From the IMG/VR virus record IMGVR_UViG_3300027963_000178, positions 1 to 34,985 of that record: a stretch of DNA of 34,985 nt, one strand, 5' to 3'. The stretch is from a virus. Position 1 is the first letter of the stretch, and each line of letters opens with the position of its first letter. Under the pieces are notes generated by a model that saw only the letters and a program-made list of their open reading frames with translations, had not been told where the DNA came from and did no database searches. Below, in pieces: positions 1 through 7,253 of this stretch. The position numbers were made by a program, and so were the translations under genes.

Positions 1-136
1 CGCTTGTTTGTACACAGGCGATACCCATGCTATCTTACTGCGTGGATTATTCAATGCCCAATACATCATTTGGTTGGTAGCCATCATCGTCTTGCCAAAC
101 TGCCTACCGATACAAATCACATAGTATTTGTATTCC
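1..136. repeat. Terminal direct repeat, left copy
   Basis: These 136 bases recur at 34850-34985 with one difference: base 10 is g here and a at 34859. Bases 11-136 match exactly. Both copies encode the Walker A region of the large terminase on the minus strand, and the difference is a silent Tyr codon change (TAC/TAT). The simplest reading is an assembly overlap of a circular or circularly permuted genome, not a functional repeat. Confidence 0.95.
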
Positions 137-204
137 TCGTCATTGATGCTATTGTGTATCTTCTGTTGATTCGGATGGGGATTGTATAAGATTGCTTGTG
201 CCAA
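1..204 (-). CDS. terL: Terminase large subunit, 5' part (split by window ends)
   Basis: This is the N-terminal part of the terminase motor protein that packages DNA into proheads. The frame is open from the TGA at 222-220 down to base 1 and continues in phase at 34849 when the terminal repeats are joined. It reads ...NPHPNQQKIHNSINDEEYK then the Walker A motif GRQFGKT, a usual TerL beginning. No ATG is available; the TTG at 204 is my best start (402 residues in all), and a GTG at 120 would lose conserved N-terminal sequence. It overlaps the end of the small-subunit gene by 56 bases in another frame, as is common for terS/terL. The start is uncertain; the identity is secure. Confidence 0.85.
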   Translation of the reverse strand, partial: MAQAILYNPHPNQQKIHNSINDEEYKYYVICIGRQFGKTMMATNQMMYWALNNPRSKIAWVSPVYKQA

Positions 205-595
205 AGTCTGCTCTAAATTTCATGTTACCTTTTATCTCGATTGTGCTTTGCTCAATGTACCCCCGCTTCTTTGCTTTACATTTAAGGTAGAAGATTGTTG
301 ACAATGGATTGCCCTTTGCAATCTGTTTGTGCAAACACGATTCAGCGAAGTCAAGTGCTACATTGTCGATGTCTTGACATAACTTTCTATACTCCTTGTT
401 CTTCTTCAACCACACATAGTGAGTAGTCCTATCAATGCCAACAGCACGACACGCTGCTGTGATTATTCCCAACGACCTCTCCAATGCCATGACCATTGCT
501 TGTTGTTGCAAAGTTATGCCTGTGCTAATAATAGTGTGTTTATCCGTTGAAGTAACAGTAACATCTACGTTGTCTGCTGTCAGTTTATTTTCCAC
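149..595 (-). CDS. terS: Terminase small subunit
   Basis: A 148-residue protein directly before terL. Residues about 38-66 (LGIITAACRAVGIDRTTHYV) form a helix-turn-helix like that of the phBC6A51-type small terminases, which bind the packaging site and deliver DNA to TerL. The middle, with WLKKNKEYRKL and FAESCLHKQI, matches the usual helical body of these proteins. It starts at a GTG (595-593) and overlaps the preceding ParB-like gene by 11 bases, so translation is probably coupled. The function rests on the domain and the neighbour; I cannot confirm which sequence it binds. Confidence 0.75.
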   Translation of the reverse strand: MENKLTADNVDVTVTSTDKHTIISTGITLQQQAMVMALERSLGIITAACRAVGIDRTTHYVWLKKNKEYRKLCQDIDNVALDFAESCLHKQIAKGNPLSTIFYLKCKAKKRGYIEQSTIEIKGNMKFRADFGTSNLIQSPSESTEDTQ

Positions 596-1010
596 AAACT
601 ATACATTTATCGGTTTCGTTACCTTCTTTTTCTTCACTTTCTGTTTCGCTGTCAAAGTTTGGTATGGATAAACCCCACTCCAATAATAAATTTTCATCCC
701 AAGAATTTGCAAGTACGTCAAAATCGAAACTTCCAGTATTTGCATTTAATCGTATATTCAATTCTTTTTCGTCTTCAATGTTTAAATCTACAATTACGCA
801 CTCAATTTCTTTATATCCTAATTTTTGTAATTCTCTCACCCTAAAATGACCTCCAACAATATAGCCAGTTTGTTTGTTGAAAATAATTGGCTCGACAACA
901 CCAAACTTTTTTAGAGAATTTTTTAAATGATTCTCTTGCTTTGCTGTACTCGTTCTTGGATTATATGGAGCTGGATTTAACTCGCTTAATTTCTTTATTT
1001 CTATTTTCAT
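585..1010 (-). CDS. ParB/sulfiredoxin-fold protein
   Basis: A 141-residue protein with a ParB N-terminal domain: residues 8-20 read LNPAPYNPRTSTA, followed by VEPIIFNKQTGYIVGGHFRV. GGHFRVREL corresponds to the GGHRRxRA-type motif of ParB-like domains. There is no ParB DNA-binding helix-turn-helix and no ParA in the genome, so plasmid-style partition is unlikely. Phages often carry such stand-alone domains next to terminase or methyltransferase genes. The acidic C-terminus ends in CIVCGK, a possible half zinc site. The start is placed at 1010 because its ATG forms an ATGA overlap with the stop of the preceding small gene; an upstream ATG at 1043 is the alternative. Confidence 0.75.
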   Translation of the reverse strand: MKIEIKKLSELNPAPYNPRTSTAKQENHLKNSLKKFGVVEPIIFNKQTGYIVGGHFRVRELQKLGYKEIECVIVDLNIEDEKELNIRLNANTGSFDFDVLANSWDENLLLEWGLSIPNFDSETESEEKEGNETDKCIVCGK

Positions 1011-1126
1011 CCTTGTCCTCTTGTTCTTTTTGTCTTGCGACAATGTTTATTCTTTGACTTCTTTGCTTTGCCCTTTTTACGCACCCCAAAGTTCTTCTTT
1101 GATGTCGTTGCTTTAATCTGTGCCAT
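1007..1126 (-). CDS. Very basic 39-residue peptide
   Basis: A short gene squeezed between two coupled genes. Its ATG (1126-1124) lies inside the end of the upstream gene and its TGA overlaps the next ATG (ATGA at 1010-1007). The product begins MAQIKATTSKKNFG and ends KTKRTRGQG. About 40 percent of residues are Lys or Arg, with one His and one Cys and no hydrophobic core, so it is probably disordered and binds nucleic acid. The double overlap and full packing of the space are the main evidence that it is real. A role near packaging (DNA or TerS binding) is a guess from its position. Confidence 0.7.
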   Translation of the reverse strand: MAQIKATTSKKNFGVRKKGKAKKSKNKHCRKTKRTRGQG

Positions 1127-1367
1127 TCTCGTATTGTATCATTAAATTATTTATGTCTGCATACAGTTGCAACACACACGCATTGCAGTTAGTGTTCACC
1201 GGTGCTTGTCCTAACTGCATCCACACCCTCGCCATTGTGTCGTGTGGTGAATTGCTTACATTCAGCTTCTGCTCTGCTACCATTTTAATCACACCCCTGT
1301 GGTTAACTAATTCTTGGTACTGGTCATCTCTTAATTTCATAGTGTTTTTAATTATTAGAAACCTCAT
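1113..1367 (-). CDS. Hypothetical protein
   Basis: An 84-residue soluble protein of unknown function. The start at 1367 is chosen because its ATG forms an ATGA overlap with the stop of the upstream membrane-protein gene; an internal ATG at 1340 (MKLRDDQYQEL) is the alternative. It contains DTMARVWMQLGQ and an isolated CNAC pair at residues 62-65 followed by a predicted helix LQLYADINNLMI. A single CxxC could bind metal only as a dimer or with a partner. Confidence 0.65.
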   Translation of the reverse strand: MRFLIIKNTMKLRDDQYQELVNHRGVIKMVAEQKLNVSNSPHDTMARVWMQLGQAPVNTNCNACVLQLYADINNLMIQYENGTD

Positions 1368-1687
1368 AGGTTTAACGACTTTAATTTGTTTAAGATACAT
1401 ATAAGTAAGACCGCACCAACAGAACAGATAGAGCAGTATGCTACCAGATGAAAGATGTTTGTGAAGTTCACTAATTGATAAACAAATCCTATCCAACTTG
1501 CAAGACACATCGCACAATCAAATGGTCTGCACCTTCGTGGTTGTGGACTGTTGTAAATGTCTATCTTGTAAAAAATTTTGTACTTACAAAGTAGGTACAT
1601 CAACTGCTGTGGTACATTCGACAGCTCTGCAAAAAATACAGAAAAGCAAACAATCTCAATAAAGTGAATTAACATCTGTATAGTCAT
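1364..1687 (-). CDS. Small cysteine-rich membrane protein
   Basis: A 107-residue protein with hydrophobic segments near residues 5-21, 58-75 and 78-100, so probably two or three membrane spans. Between them is RRCRPFDCAMCLASWIGF, a C-x(4)-C-x(2)-C motif running into an aromatic membrane segment, a pattern seen in small phage and bacterial membrane proteins of unknown function. It follows the glycan genes and overlaps the preceding gene by 32 bases (20 if the ATG at 1675 is used). It could be a membrane partner of the glycan enzymes or an accessory lysis protein; nothing in the sequence decides this. Confidence 0.65.
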   Translation of the reverse strand: MTIQMLIHFIEIVCFSVFFAELSNVPQQLMYLLCKYKIFYKIDIYNSPQPRRCRPFDCAMCLASWIGFVYQLVNFTNIFHLVAYCSICSVGAVLLICILNKLKSLNL

Positions 1688-2330
1688 ATATTTTTAAGTT
1701 AGTGTCTTTACTTATTGTCTTAATTCTTAGTTGTGTATTCCATTTATCAATTTTTTCCCACCCTCCTAATGATGCACCCAGATACCCATCAAACAAACTA
1801 TCATTTGCGTGTAATGATTGTTGTAATGTTTCTAACAATTCTTGTGGTATGTTTTCATTCACAGACTGGTCATAAGCATATTTCCTTGATGCTGTCATGT
1901 GTTTCAAATCTACTCCTGCTAAAATAATTTGTGATGCTCCCATCATCCAAGCAATATGTACTGCACAATGAATAACATCATACCCTCCAATTACCTTCGT
2001 GTCTGTTTCTTCAAACTTCCAGTTGTCAAAATCCTTCTCAAAATATATTGTGTTTCGTTTTATTTTAGGTATTTCTTGATTGCAGTTAATTATTGTACAC
2101 TTTTTTTTAGTTAAATTCAAATACCAATTTGAATAGTTTGCTGTGCCATCGGTGAACACTCCATAGTCAAATTTCTTAAAATGATAGGTTGCTGAATTGC
2201 AACACATCACAATGATGTTAGGATGTAATTTTTTTGTATCAATATCAAGCAATGAGCCACCGCTTCCACACACAAGGATTGTCTTGCCTTTGTGAATGTC
2301 TTTAATTTTTTGTAATGATTCTATTTTCAT
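1656..2330 (-). CDS. MptE/DUF115-like Rossmann protein of the glycan cluster
   Basis: A 224-residue protein with a nucleotide-binding-like start, TILVCGSGGSLLDID (residues about 18-32), and a second conserved block VIGGYDVIHCAVHIAWMMGA followed by ILAGVDLKH. This pattern fits the 6-hydroxymethylpterin pyrophosphokinase MptE-like/DUF115 superfamily. In bacteria its members sit in surface-glycan and flagellin-glycosylation loci (Maf-type proteins), where they are thought to transfer nonulosonic acids or other sugars. It is the last gene of the glycosyltransferase run, with an ATGA overlap to the gene before it. A sugar-transfer role is inferred from family and context; the substrate is unknown. 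Confidence 0.65.
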   Translation of the reverse strand: MKIESLQKIKDIHKGKTILVCGSGGSLLDIDTKKLHPNIIVMCCNSATYHFKKFDYGVFTDGTANYSNWYLNLTKKKCTIINCNQEIPKIKRNTIYFEKDFDNWKFEETDTKVIGGYDVIHCAVHIAWMMGASQIILAGVDLKHMTASRKYAYDQSVNENIPQELLETLQQSLHANDSLFDGYLGASLGGWEKIDKWNTQLRIKTISKDTNLKIYDYTDVNSLY

Positions 2331-3016
2331 CCGTAAATAATATAAAAATCTTGTCCGTACTCGTATGGTGGTAAGCTGTGTGCATTAATTACAATATTGC
2401 CATAAGGCAATAAGTATATTTTATGTTGATGAAATATGACAGACATCACAGCTTGATCATGTCGATGTGCCACAAACTCATTTCTGTTGCTTGTGCCTTC
2501 GTTGAATGATCCAAGTTCTACCTGTTCCAAAATCTCTTTATAGATTACCAATGTTATTGGATGCTCAAAGTTAAATGCGATAGCACCACCCCAAATCTGT
2601 TTGATGTCCGAAAGGTAGGTAATGCAATTTAGATTAACAACTGCCTGATCTGAAATGTATTTGGACAATGGATGTCCTAAATTATCGAATGCCATTATCG
2701 GTGATGCAAGTCCTGTGATGTCCTTGTGTAACACCAGAGATGAATCAAGCCAATATATTTCTGTATATCCTTTTTCTCTTGCAAGTTGAATCATTGTAAA
2801 CTTGAAGAAGTATGGCACATCATTATGTTCACGATGTTTGAATAGCAATGGATCGGGAAGTATTCCATCCCTTTCCTTTGAATGCAACCAATAGTCCCCA
2901 TCCCAATGTTCAAGGATAGATTGATATAACTTTTGTTGTCCTATGTTGTAGTCTGCACGACCTTTGGAAGCATAGGAAACAATTATCTTTTTACATTCAG
3001 GTGTATTCTTTATCAT
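2327..3016 (-). CDS. Putative GT-A-type glycosyltransferase
   Basis: A 229-residue protein beginning KKIIVSYASKGRADYNIGQQ. It has IYWLDSSLVLHKD (residues about 90-102), which sits where GT-A enzymes carry the metal-binding DxD, here with D-S-S. Later come WGGAIAFNF and HRHDQAVMSVIFH, resembling the acceptor and DQ motif regions of GT8/GT77-like enzymes. It overlaps the preceding GT2 gene by 20 bases and ends in an ATGA overlap with the next gene, so it belongs to the glycan operon. No membrane segment is seen. The sugar donor is unknown, and the fold assignment is weaker than for the neighbouring GT2 enzymes. Confidence 0.6.
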   Translation of the reverse strand: MIKNTPECKKIIVSYASKGRADYNIGQQKLYQSILEHWDGDYWLHSKERDGILPDPLLFKHREHNDVPYFFKFTMIQLAREKGYTEIYWLDSSLVLHKDITGLASPIMAFDNLGHPLSKYISDQAVVNLNCITYLSDIKQIWGGAIAFNFEHPITLVIYKEILEQVELGSFNEGTSNRNEFVAHRHDQAVMSVIFHQHKIYLLPYGNIVINAHSLPPYEYGQDFYIIYG

Positions 3017-3578
3017 AGCTTCTGTAATCGTAATGGTAAACCAATTCTTTTATTTCAACTTCTGACTGCAAAAATGGATTCAATCGTGATGAATATTCTT
3101 TATCCTCTGCATTTGATTTGTCAGGGAACATTGCTTGTAGTGCAAGTTCTCTTTTGACTGGTGTCAAATGGTTTGCCCTTCTAAAATAAACTATTTGATT
3201 GAACTCCTCACTATACTTATTTTCATCTTCATAGTCTTTTGATAATTTCCATCTTACTTTCCTGCCATTGTCAACTGTGTATATTCCTGTTGTTGCAATG
3301 CAGTCCGCATCTGATTCTATTGCCTCTAAAATTAATTTAATGTAATTAGGATAGATGTGGTCATCGTCATCAATGAAACAGATGTACTTGCCACATGCTT
3401 TGTTTAGCAAGTTGTTTCTTTTTGCTCCTGTCGTGATTTGTTTGTTGTCAACTTCTGTGATGACTTCAACGATAGCAGTTGCATCGCAACTTGTTATTTG
3501 CAAGTTAATTTCTGCTAACAATTCAGCAAGTTGCTCTTGCCTTTTTTCAAGTGAGCAAATTAGTATTGATAATTTCAT
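2997..3578 (-). CDS. GT2-family glycosyltransferase
   Basis: A 193-residue GT-A fold enzyme. It starts MKLSILICSLEKRQEQL, the usual first strand, then has GAKRNNLLNKACGKYICFID followed by DDDHIYPNYIK, where the DDDD run is the metal and nucleotide-sugar site. It is closely similar in plan to the next gene upstream (3575-4186): both share GAKR, A-x-G-x-Y and F-x-DDDD-x(3)-PNY. The start at 3578 gives an ATGA overlap with the upstream gene; an ATG three codons earlier (3587) is possible. At under 200 residues it is a minimal catalytic domain with no membrane anchor. Donor and acceptor are unknown. Confidence 0.85.
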   Translation of the reverse strand: MKLSILICSLEKRQEQLAELLAEINLQITSCDATAIVEVITEVDNKQITTGAKRNNLLNKACGKYICFIDDDDHIYPNYIKLILEAIESDADCIATTGIYTVDNGRKVRWKLSKDYEDENKYSEEFNQIVYFRRANHLTPVKRELALQAMFPDKSNAEDKEYSSRLNPFLQSEVEIKELVYHYDYRSYDKEYT

Positions 3579-4186
3579 TTGTTGCATTCTATTTCGTTGA
3601 CTGCTGATGTAGTTGAAAAATCATTGTATTGATGCAATATCTGATCGGTGTGTGCTTGTGTGTGGCAATCTGGCAATATCTTTTGCATCCATCCCCAATC
3701 CTCTCCATTGTTGATGTCAGGGAAAGTATGTCGCTGTGCAATGGTTGTGCGAATGGGACACACATGAAATGGCTGTCGCTTGACAATTACTGATTCATTC
3801 ATTTGTTCATTCTCTGAATGTATTAAGTTCATATCAACTATTGACCAATAGTTATCTGAATTGTAAAATGACCTAAATGTGATAATGTCAGGATTCGTTT
3901 CTGTCAATCTTAAAATTTGCTGAACATAGTTTGGTGCAACATTATCATCATCATCAACAAAGACAAGGTATTGACCAGTTGCCCTGCACTTCAACGCATC
4001 TCTCTTTGCTCCAACAGTCAACCCACCTTTGAGAAACTTCTTTGACTTGTCGAACAATATCTCGACTTTCCCAAGTGATGGATGTGTTGTATGCACAAAG
4101 TCTATCTGTGACATTAGATTCTTATACAAGATGTTGAACATCTTTTTGCGTTGTGGTAGTGTTGGAATTAATATGCTCAATCTCAT
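3575..4186 (-). CDS. GT2-family glycosyltransferase
   Basis: A 203-residue GT-A fold enzyme. It begins MRLSILIPTLPQRKKM, then has VGAKRDALKCRATGQYLVFV followed by DDDDNVAPNYVQ, with the DDDD metal site near residue 85, and a later GEDWGWMQK block typical of the GT2 acceptor side. The start is set at 4186 because its ATG overlaps the stop of the methyltransferase gene (ATGA); an in-frame ATG at 4207 is less likely. It looks like a diverged duplicate of the following gene (2997-3578). It probably adds one sugar to the same glycan as its neighbours, but the substrate is not readable from sequence. Confidence 0.85.
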   Translation of the reverse strand: MRLSILIPTLPQRKKMFNILYKNLMSQIDFVHTTHPSLGKVEILFDKSKKFLKGGLTVGAKRDALKCRATGQYLVFVDDDDNVAPNYVQQILRLTETNPDIITFRSFYNSDNYWSIVDMNLIHSENEQMNESVIVKRQPFHVCPIRTTIAQRHTFPDINNGEDWGWMQKILPDCHTQAHTDQILHQYNDFSTTSAVNEIECNK

Positions 4187-4797
4187 AGTGCCATTATTAT
4201 ATTGCATCCGTTCATCATGATAATTTTAAAGCCAAATTGCTCCATGTACTTGACATACTTCATCCCATCAATGTTGTTGTATTCCACGCATACCATTTGA
4301 CAATTCAATGCCTTCAAGTCAATCTGTTCAAGTATTCGATAGTCGCTTCCCTCTGCATCAATGCTGATGAAGTCAATCGTTGTTAGCTTTGTGATGTCAA
4401 GCAATGTCTTGAAGTCAATCACATCAACTTCTACCTCTGTGAATGTTTCTTTGTGCCACCTCTCTTTCTCTTTCTCGTTGATCGTTGACAGCAACCCCAT
4501 GTCACCCATGTTCAAGTGTGTGCCTGAACAGTGCATCGTTATCTTATCGTTGTAGTTGTCAATGGCATTGTCTATTATCTGAATGCTTGGATTGTGATAA
4601 TACAATTTCTCTAACGCATACAATGGCTGTGGATCAGGTTCAACCAATGCACCTGTCCATCCGTTCAGAATCAATGCTCTTGAATTGCTGAATGTTTCCC
4701 CATCATTTGCTCCGATGTCAAGCAGTATGCCATGCTCTTTGCTTTCAAAGTAGTTCAAGATGACATCCTGTTCAAGCTGTTGTGTGTAATCTATCAT
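4183..4797 (-). CDS. FkbM-family methyltransferase
   Basis: A 204-residue S-adenosylmethionine-dependent methyltransferase. Motif I is ILLDIGANDGETFSNS (residues about 24-39), followed by ALVEPDPQPLYAL, the acidic residue that holds the ribose, and IDFISIDAEGSDYRIL, the hallmark IDxEGxD of the FkbM family. Such enzymes O-methylate sugars or polyketides, and in glycan loci they often cap the chain. It lies between glycosyltransferase genes with ATGA overlaps on both sides, so its substrate is probably the glycan they build. It is not a DNA methyltransferase: the target-base motifs are absent. Confidence 0.85.
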   Translation of the reverse strand: MIDYTQQLEQDVILNYFESKEHGILLDIGANDGETFSNSRALILNGWTGALVEPDPQPLYALEKLYYHNPSIQIIDNAIDNYNDKITMHCSGTHLNMGDMGLLSTINEKEKERWHKETFTEVEVDVIDFKTLLDITKLTTIDFISIDAEGSDYRILEQIDLKALNCQMVCVEYNNIDGMKYVKYMEQFGFKIIMMNGCNIIMAL

Positions 4798-5474
4798 AAA
4801 TTTTCGTATTTAAATCCATTTATTATTTCATTTTCTTTCAATCCGTAGTTTTTTGCACGATTATTATCTATACATTGCTTGTCCTTTTGCCAATAGTATG
4901 GTGATTCAGTCTTGCGATACTGTTCATCGTGTAGGCAGAAACCCCATGCAGGATGGTGGTGTGCGAATAGAATTGTGGCATCACCCATGTATTTATACTT
5001 CCCTCTCATGTGTGCTACTTCTGTTGCTTCCACATCGCACCACAAAGATTGGTACTCTGGATTGTAGATGTACCCATCCCTCTGATAGTACTTCCTGCCA
5101 ATGATTGACATTGTCATCACATTTGCTTTCTGATTTCCATCATTGTAATGAAGAACTCCATCGGTATCTGGAAAGTTCTCATTCATGTCTTGACGAATGA
5201 TGTCATCCCACCCATGAGTGACGCACACCATGTCATCAGACATAACAACCAGAATGTCCCAATCTGATTCAGGAACATCTCTATTGACTGCATGAATTTT
5301 ATTGTTGCTCTTGCCTCCCAATGTTTCGATAAAGTACAAATCAACTTCGTCATCATCTATTGTAAAGTGAAACATAATGTCGTTAAGGTTATTGGCCATT
5401 GCTTTCATCTTGTTCAATGTTTCGTAAAACTTTTCTTTACGATTTCTTGATGGGTATTTTACAAGTATTTTCAT
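4794..5474 (-). CDS. Putative GT2-like glycosyltransferase
   Basis: A 226-residue protein with the GT-A outline: MKILVKYPSRNRKEKF, then FTIDDDEVDLYF, a central DWDILVVMSDDMVCVTHGWD (the SDDM block fits the metal-binding DxD region), and a C-terminal half with YQSLWCDVEATEVAHMRGKY. The C-terminal DVE and late histidines (FAHHHPAWGF) resemble the catalytic side of such enzymes. It is 13 bases after the preceding glycosyltransferase gene and ends in an ATGA overlap with the methyltransferase. The family is fairly clear, the substrate unknown. Confidence 0.7.
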   Translation of the reverse strand: MKILVKYPSRNRKEKFYETLNKMKAMANNLNDIMFHFTIDDDEVDLYFIETLGGKSNNKIHAVNRDVPESDWDILVVMSDDMVCVTHGWDDIIRQDMNENFPDTDGVLHYNDGNQKANVMTMSIIGRKYYQRDGYIYNPEYQSLWCDVEATEVAHMRGKYKYMGDATILFAHHHPAWGFCLHDEQYRKTESPYYWQKDKQCIDNNRAKNYGLKENEIINGFKYENL

Positions 5475-5487
5475 AGTTTATTTTTGT

Positions 5488-6135
5488 TTAAGGTTTCAAA
5501 TTGAAACCTTTATATACTGCCTCTGCTTTCTTTACTGATTCCAACATTTCTTTGAATGGCATTGATGACTTGTGCTTGATGTTAAATGAGCCGACACCCT
5601 GCAAGTCTATCGCATAGATTTTGTCATTGCCTTTACAGGACAAATATTGTCCAAACAGATTAAACTTGTTTTGATAAATTCGATTTGTGAACTCTGCATG
5701 TTCGTAACCATACCTTCCAAATGATTCATCAAACATTCCAACAGTCTGAATGGTTGACTTTGTAAGGAACATCATGCACCCTGCACAGTTGGTCCATGAA
5801 GTGATTCCATCAATAACCTCTTTGATTTCAATGCTCGGTGTTTCGTTGATCTTCAAGAAGTGGTGGTTGCCAGTTCGGATATATTCGGATATATACGCAT
5901 CTGCCCATCCATCTTCTATTGGAAAGCAATCGTCATCAAACAGGAATACATAGTCGCACTCTTTCAATGCTTCCAGACACTTGTTCTTCTGATGTGCCAC
6001 ACCCATCTTGTTGGTGTCGTGGGCCACAAATAGCATTGCATCTTCTGGCATGTACTTGTTCATCTGTGACAAACATAGTTCAAGATGTGCAGGTCTGCTC
6101 GGTGTCGAAGTTATGCCTATGCCTATACGTGTCAT
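5488..6135 (-). CDS. GT2-family glycosyltransferase
   Basis: A 215-residue GT-A enzyme starting MTRIGIGITSTPSRPAHLEL. It has GVAHQKNKCLEALKECDYVF followed by LFDDDCFP, the metal-binding DDD at residues about 66-68, and then VGMFDESFGRYGYEHAEFTN, which matches the galactosyltransferase-like C-terminal motif (FDE-x-F...E/DxE) of GT2/GT27 enzymes. It overlaps the upstream GT4 gene by an ATGA. No membrane segment is seen, so it probably works in the host cytoplasm. Confidence 0.85.
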   Translation of the reverse strand: MTRIGIGITSTPSRPAHLELCLSQMNKYMPEDAMLFVAHDTNKMGVAHQKNKCLEALKECDYVFLFDDDCFPIEDGWADAYISEYIRTGNHHFLKINETPSIEIKEVIDGITSWTNCAGCMMFLTKSTIQTVGMFDESFGRYGYEHAEFTNRIYQNKFNLFGQYLSCKGNDKIYAIDLQGVGSFNIKHKSSMPFKEMLESVKKAEAVYKGFNLKP

Positions 6136-7253
6136 ACTAATTTGTTTACGTGTATTTTCAGTTTCTCAACTTCTTTTTCGTGATTAAAATGTTCACGCAC
6201 ATCTTCTGCTAAATTGTCAACCAAGTCTTGTCGATATTCTTTGTCATTAAGCAAGGTGCGAATAGCCATGTGCCAGTCGTTTGCTGTGTTAACTCGGTAA
6301 CAGTTGTCGTGTGTTAGGTATTTTGAATATGGAAGAACATTTGATACTATCGCAGCACAGCCAGTCATTCCTGCCTCAATAAGTTTCAGCTCTGACTTGC
6401 AGTTTGAGAATAGTGTGTCTTGCAATGGTATCAATGCCACATCGATGTGCCGGTATAACCTTCCATAAGTGTCCACATCCCTTCCCCACAATCTTCTGTA
6501 TTGTTTGTCCTGTCCGATATGCTCACCCATCTGTGTGAACTCTTTCAGGTAGTCCATGTAATCCCCATCCCAAGTAGCGTTGAGCTTGTAGTTAGATGTG
6601 AAAATCTTCTCATAGTCGATGTACTCCTGATTGAAATTAAAGCCACCTAAAATAAATTGATACTTCTTTTGGATGTTGTTTGTCGCATAGATTTTCTCAA
6701 TGCCTTGTTTCATCAGTTCGATGTCTTTGGTGTGGAAGACACCACCCACCCACCCAAATCGAAGTCTGTCATGTGGTACTTTCTCGCTGTTGAAATTAAT
6801 GAAGTTCTCTGGTATGGTGTTCTTCACCACCTGTGCCACCTTACCGAATTCCTCAAATATCTTTTCTGCAAGTAATGGTGTTGATGTTGTGATAAGGTCA
6901 GCAAGTTGAAAGCACTTGCGAAGTTCTTCAAGGTAGTTTGTTGTGCGTGGATCATTGAATAGCAGGTGTGTCTTGTCCAATGTCCAGATGTCATCAATGT
7001 CAATGACTAACTTCTTGTTGCACCTCTTAATCTTCTCTGCGATTTCAATGTAGTGCAGACGATTGAAAACATAGATGTCGGAATCAATGTCTTTATCTTC
7101 GCAGTTGCGTACTTCATCCATGCTCCACGCATTGACAGCGTAATTGGTTGTGTCATTCGATATGCCACCATAAGGAATCACAAGTCTGTACAGCTCCATG
7201 CCTGTTTCACTTTGTGCGTTGCCTTTGTACTTTACGATTCCTATTTTAATCAT
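6132..7253 (-). CDS. GT4-like (GT-B fold) glycosyltransferase
   Basis: A 373-residue protein with two Rossmann-like halves. The N-terminal half has VIDIDDIWTLDKTH and ADLITTSTPLLAEKI. The C-terminal half has LRFGWVGGVFHTKDIELM and NCKSELKLIEAGMTGCAAIV, the E-x(3)-E/G nucleotide-sugar motif of GT4 enzymes, which is the main evidence. It is the first and largest enzyme of the glycan run, joined by an ATGA overlap to the sigma-like gene upstream, so the cluster seems to be transcribed with the middle genes. It is the only GT-B enzyme in the set. Similar genes occur in Bacteroidota phages; the product it helps to make is unknown. Confidence 0.8.
   Translation of the reverse strand: MIKIGIVKYKGNAQSETGMELYRLVIPYGGISNDTTNYAVNAWSMDEVRNCEDKDIDSDIYVFNRLHYIEIAEKIKRCNKKLVIDIDDIWTLDKTHLLFNDPRTTNYLEELRKCFQLADLITTSTPLLAEKIFEEFGKVAQVVKNTIPENFINFNSEKVPHDRLRFGWVGGVFHTKDIELMKQGIEKIYATNNIQKKYQFILGGFNFNQEYIDYEKIFTSNYKLNATWDGDYMDYLKEFTQMGEHIGQDKQYRRLWGRDVDTYGRLYRHIDVALIPLQDTLFSNCKSELKLIEAGMTGCAAIVSNVLPYSKYLTHDNCYRVNTANDWHMAIRTLLNDKEYRQDLVDNLAEDVREHFNHEKEVEKLKIHVNKLV

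Noticed and set aside
585-1010. Plasmid partition gene (phage-plasmid lifestyle)
   Set aside because: Only the ParB N-terminal domain is present, with no ParA and no evident centromere repeats; such domains are common in ordinary phages.
4183-4797. DNA methyltransferase for restriction evasion
   Set aside because: Motif IDAEGSD and the neighbours point to FkbM-type sugar O-methylation; the base-methylation motifs (DPPY or PC) are missing.
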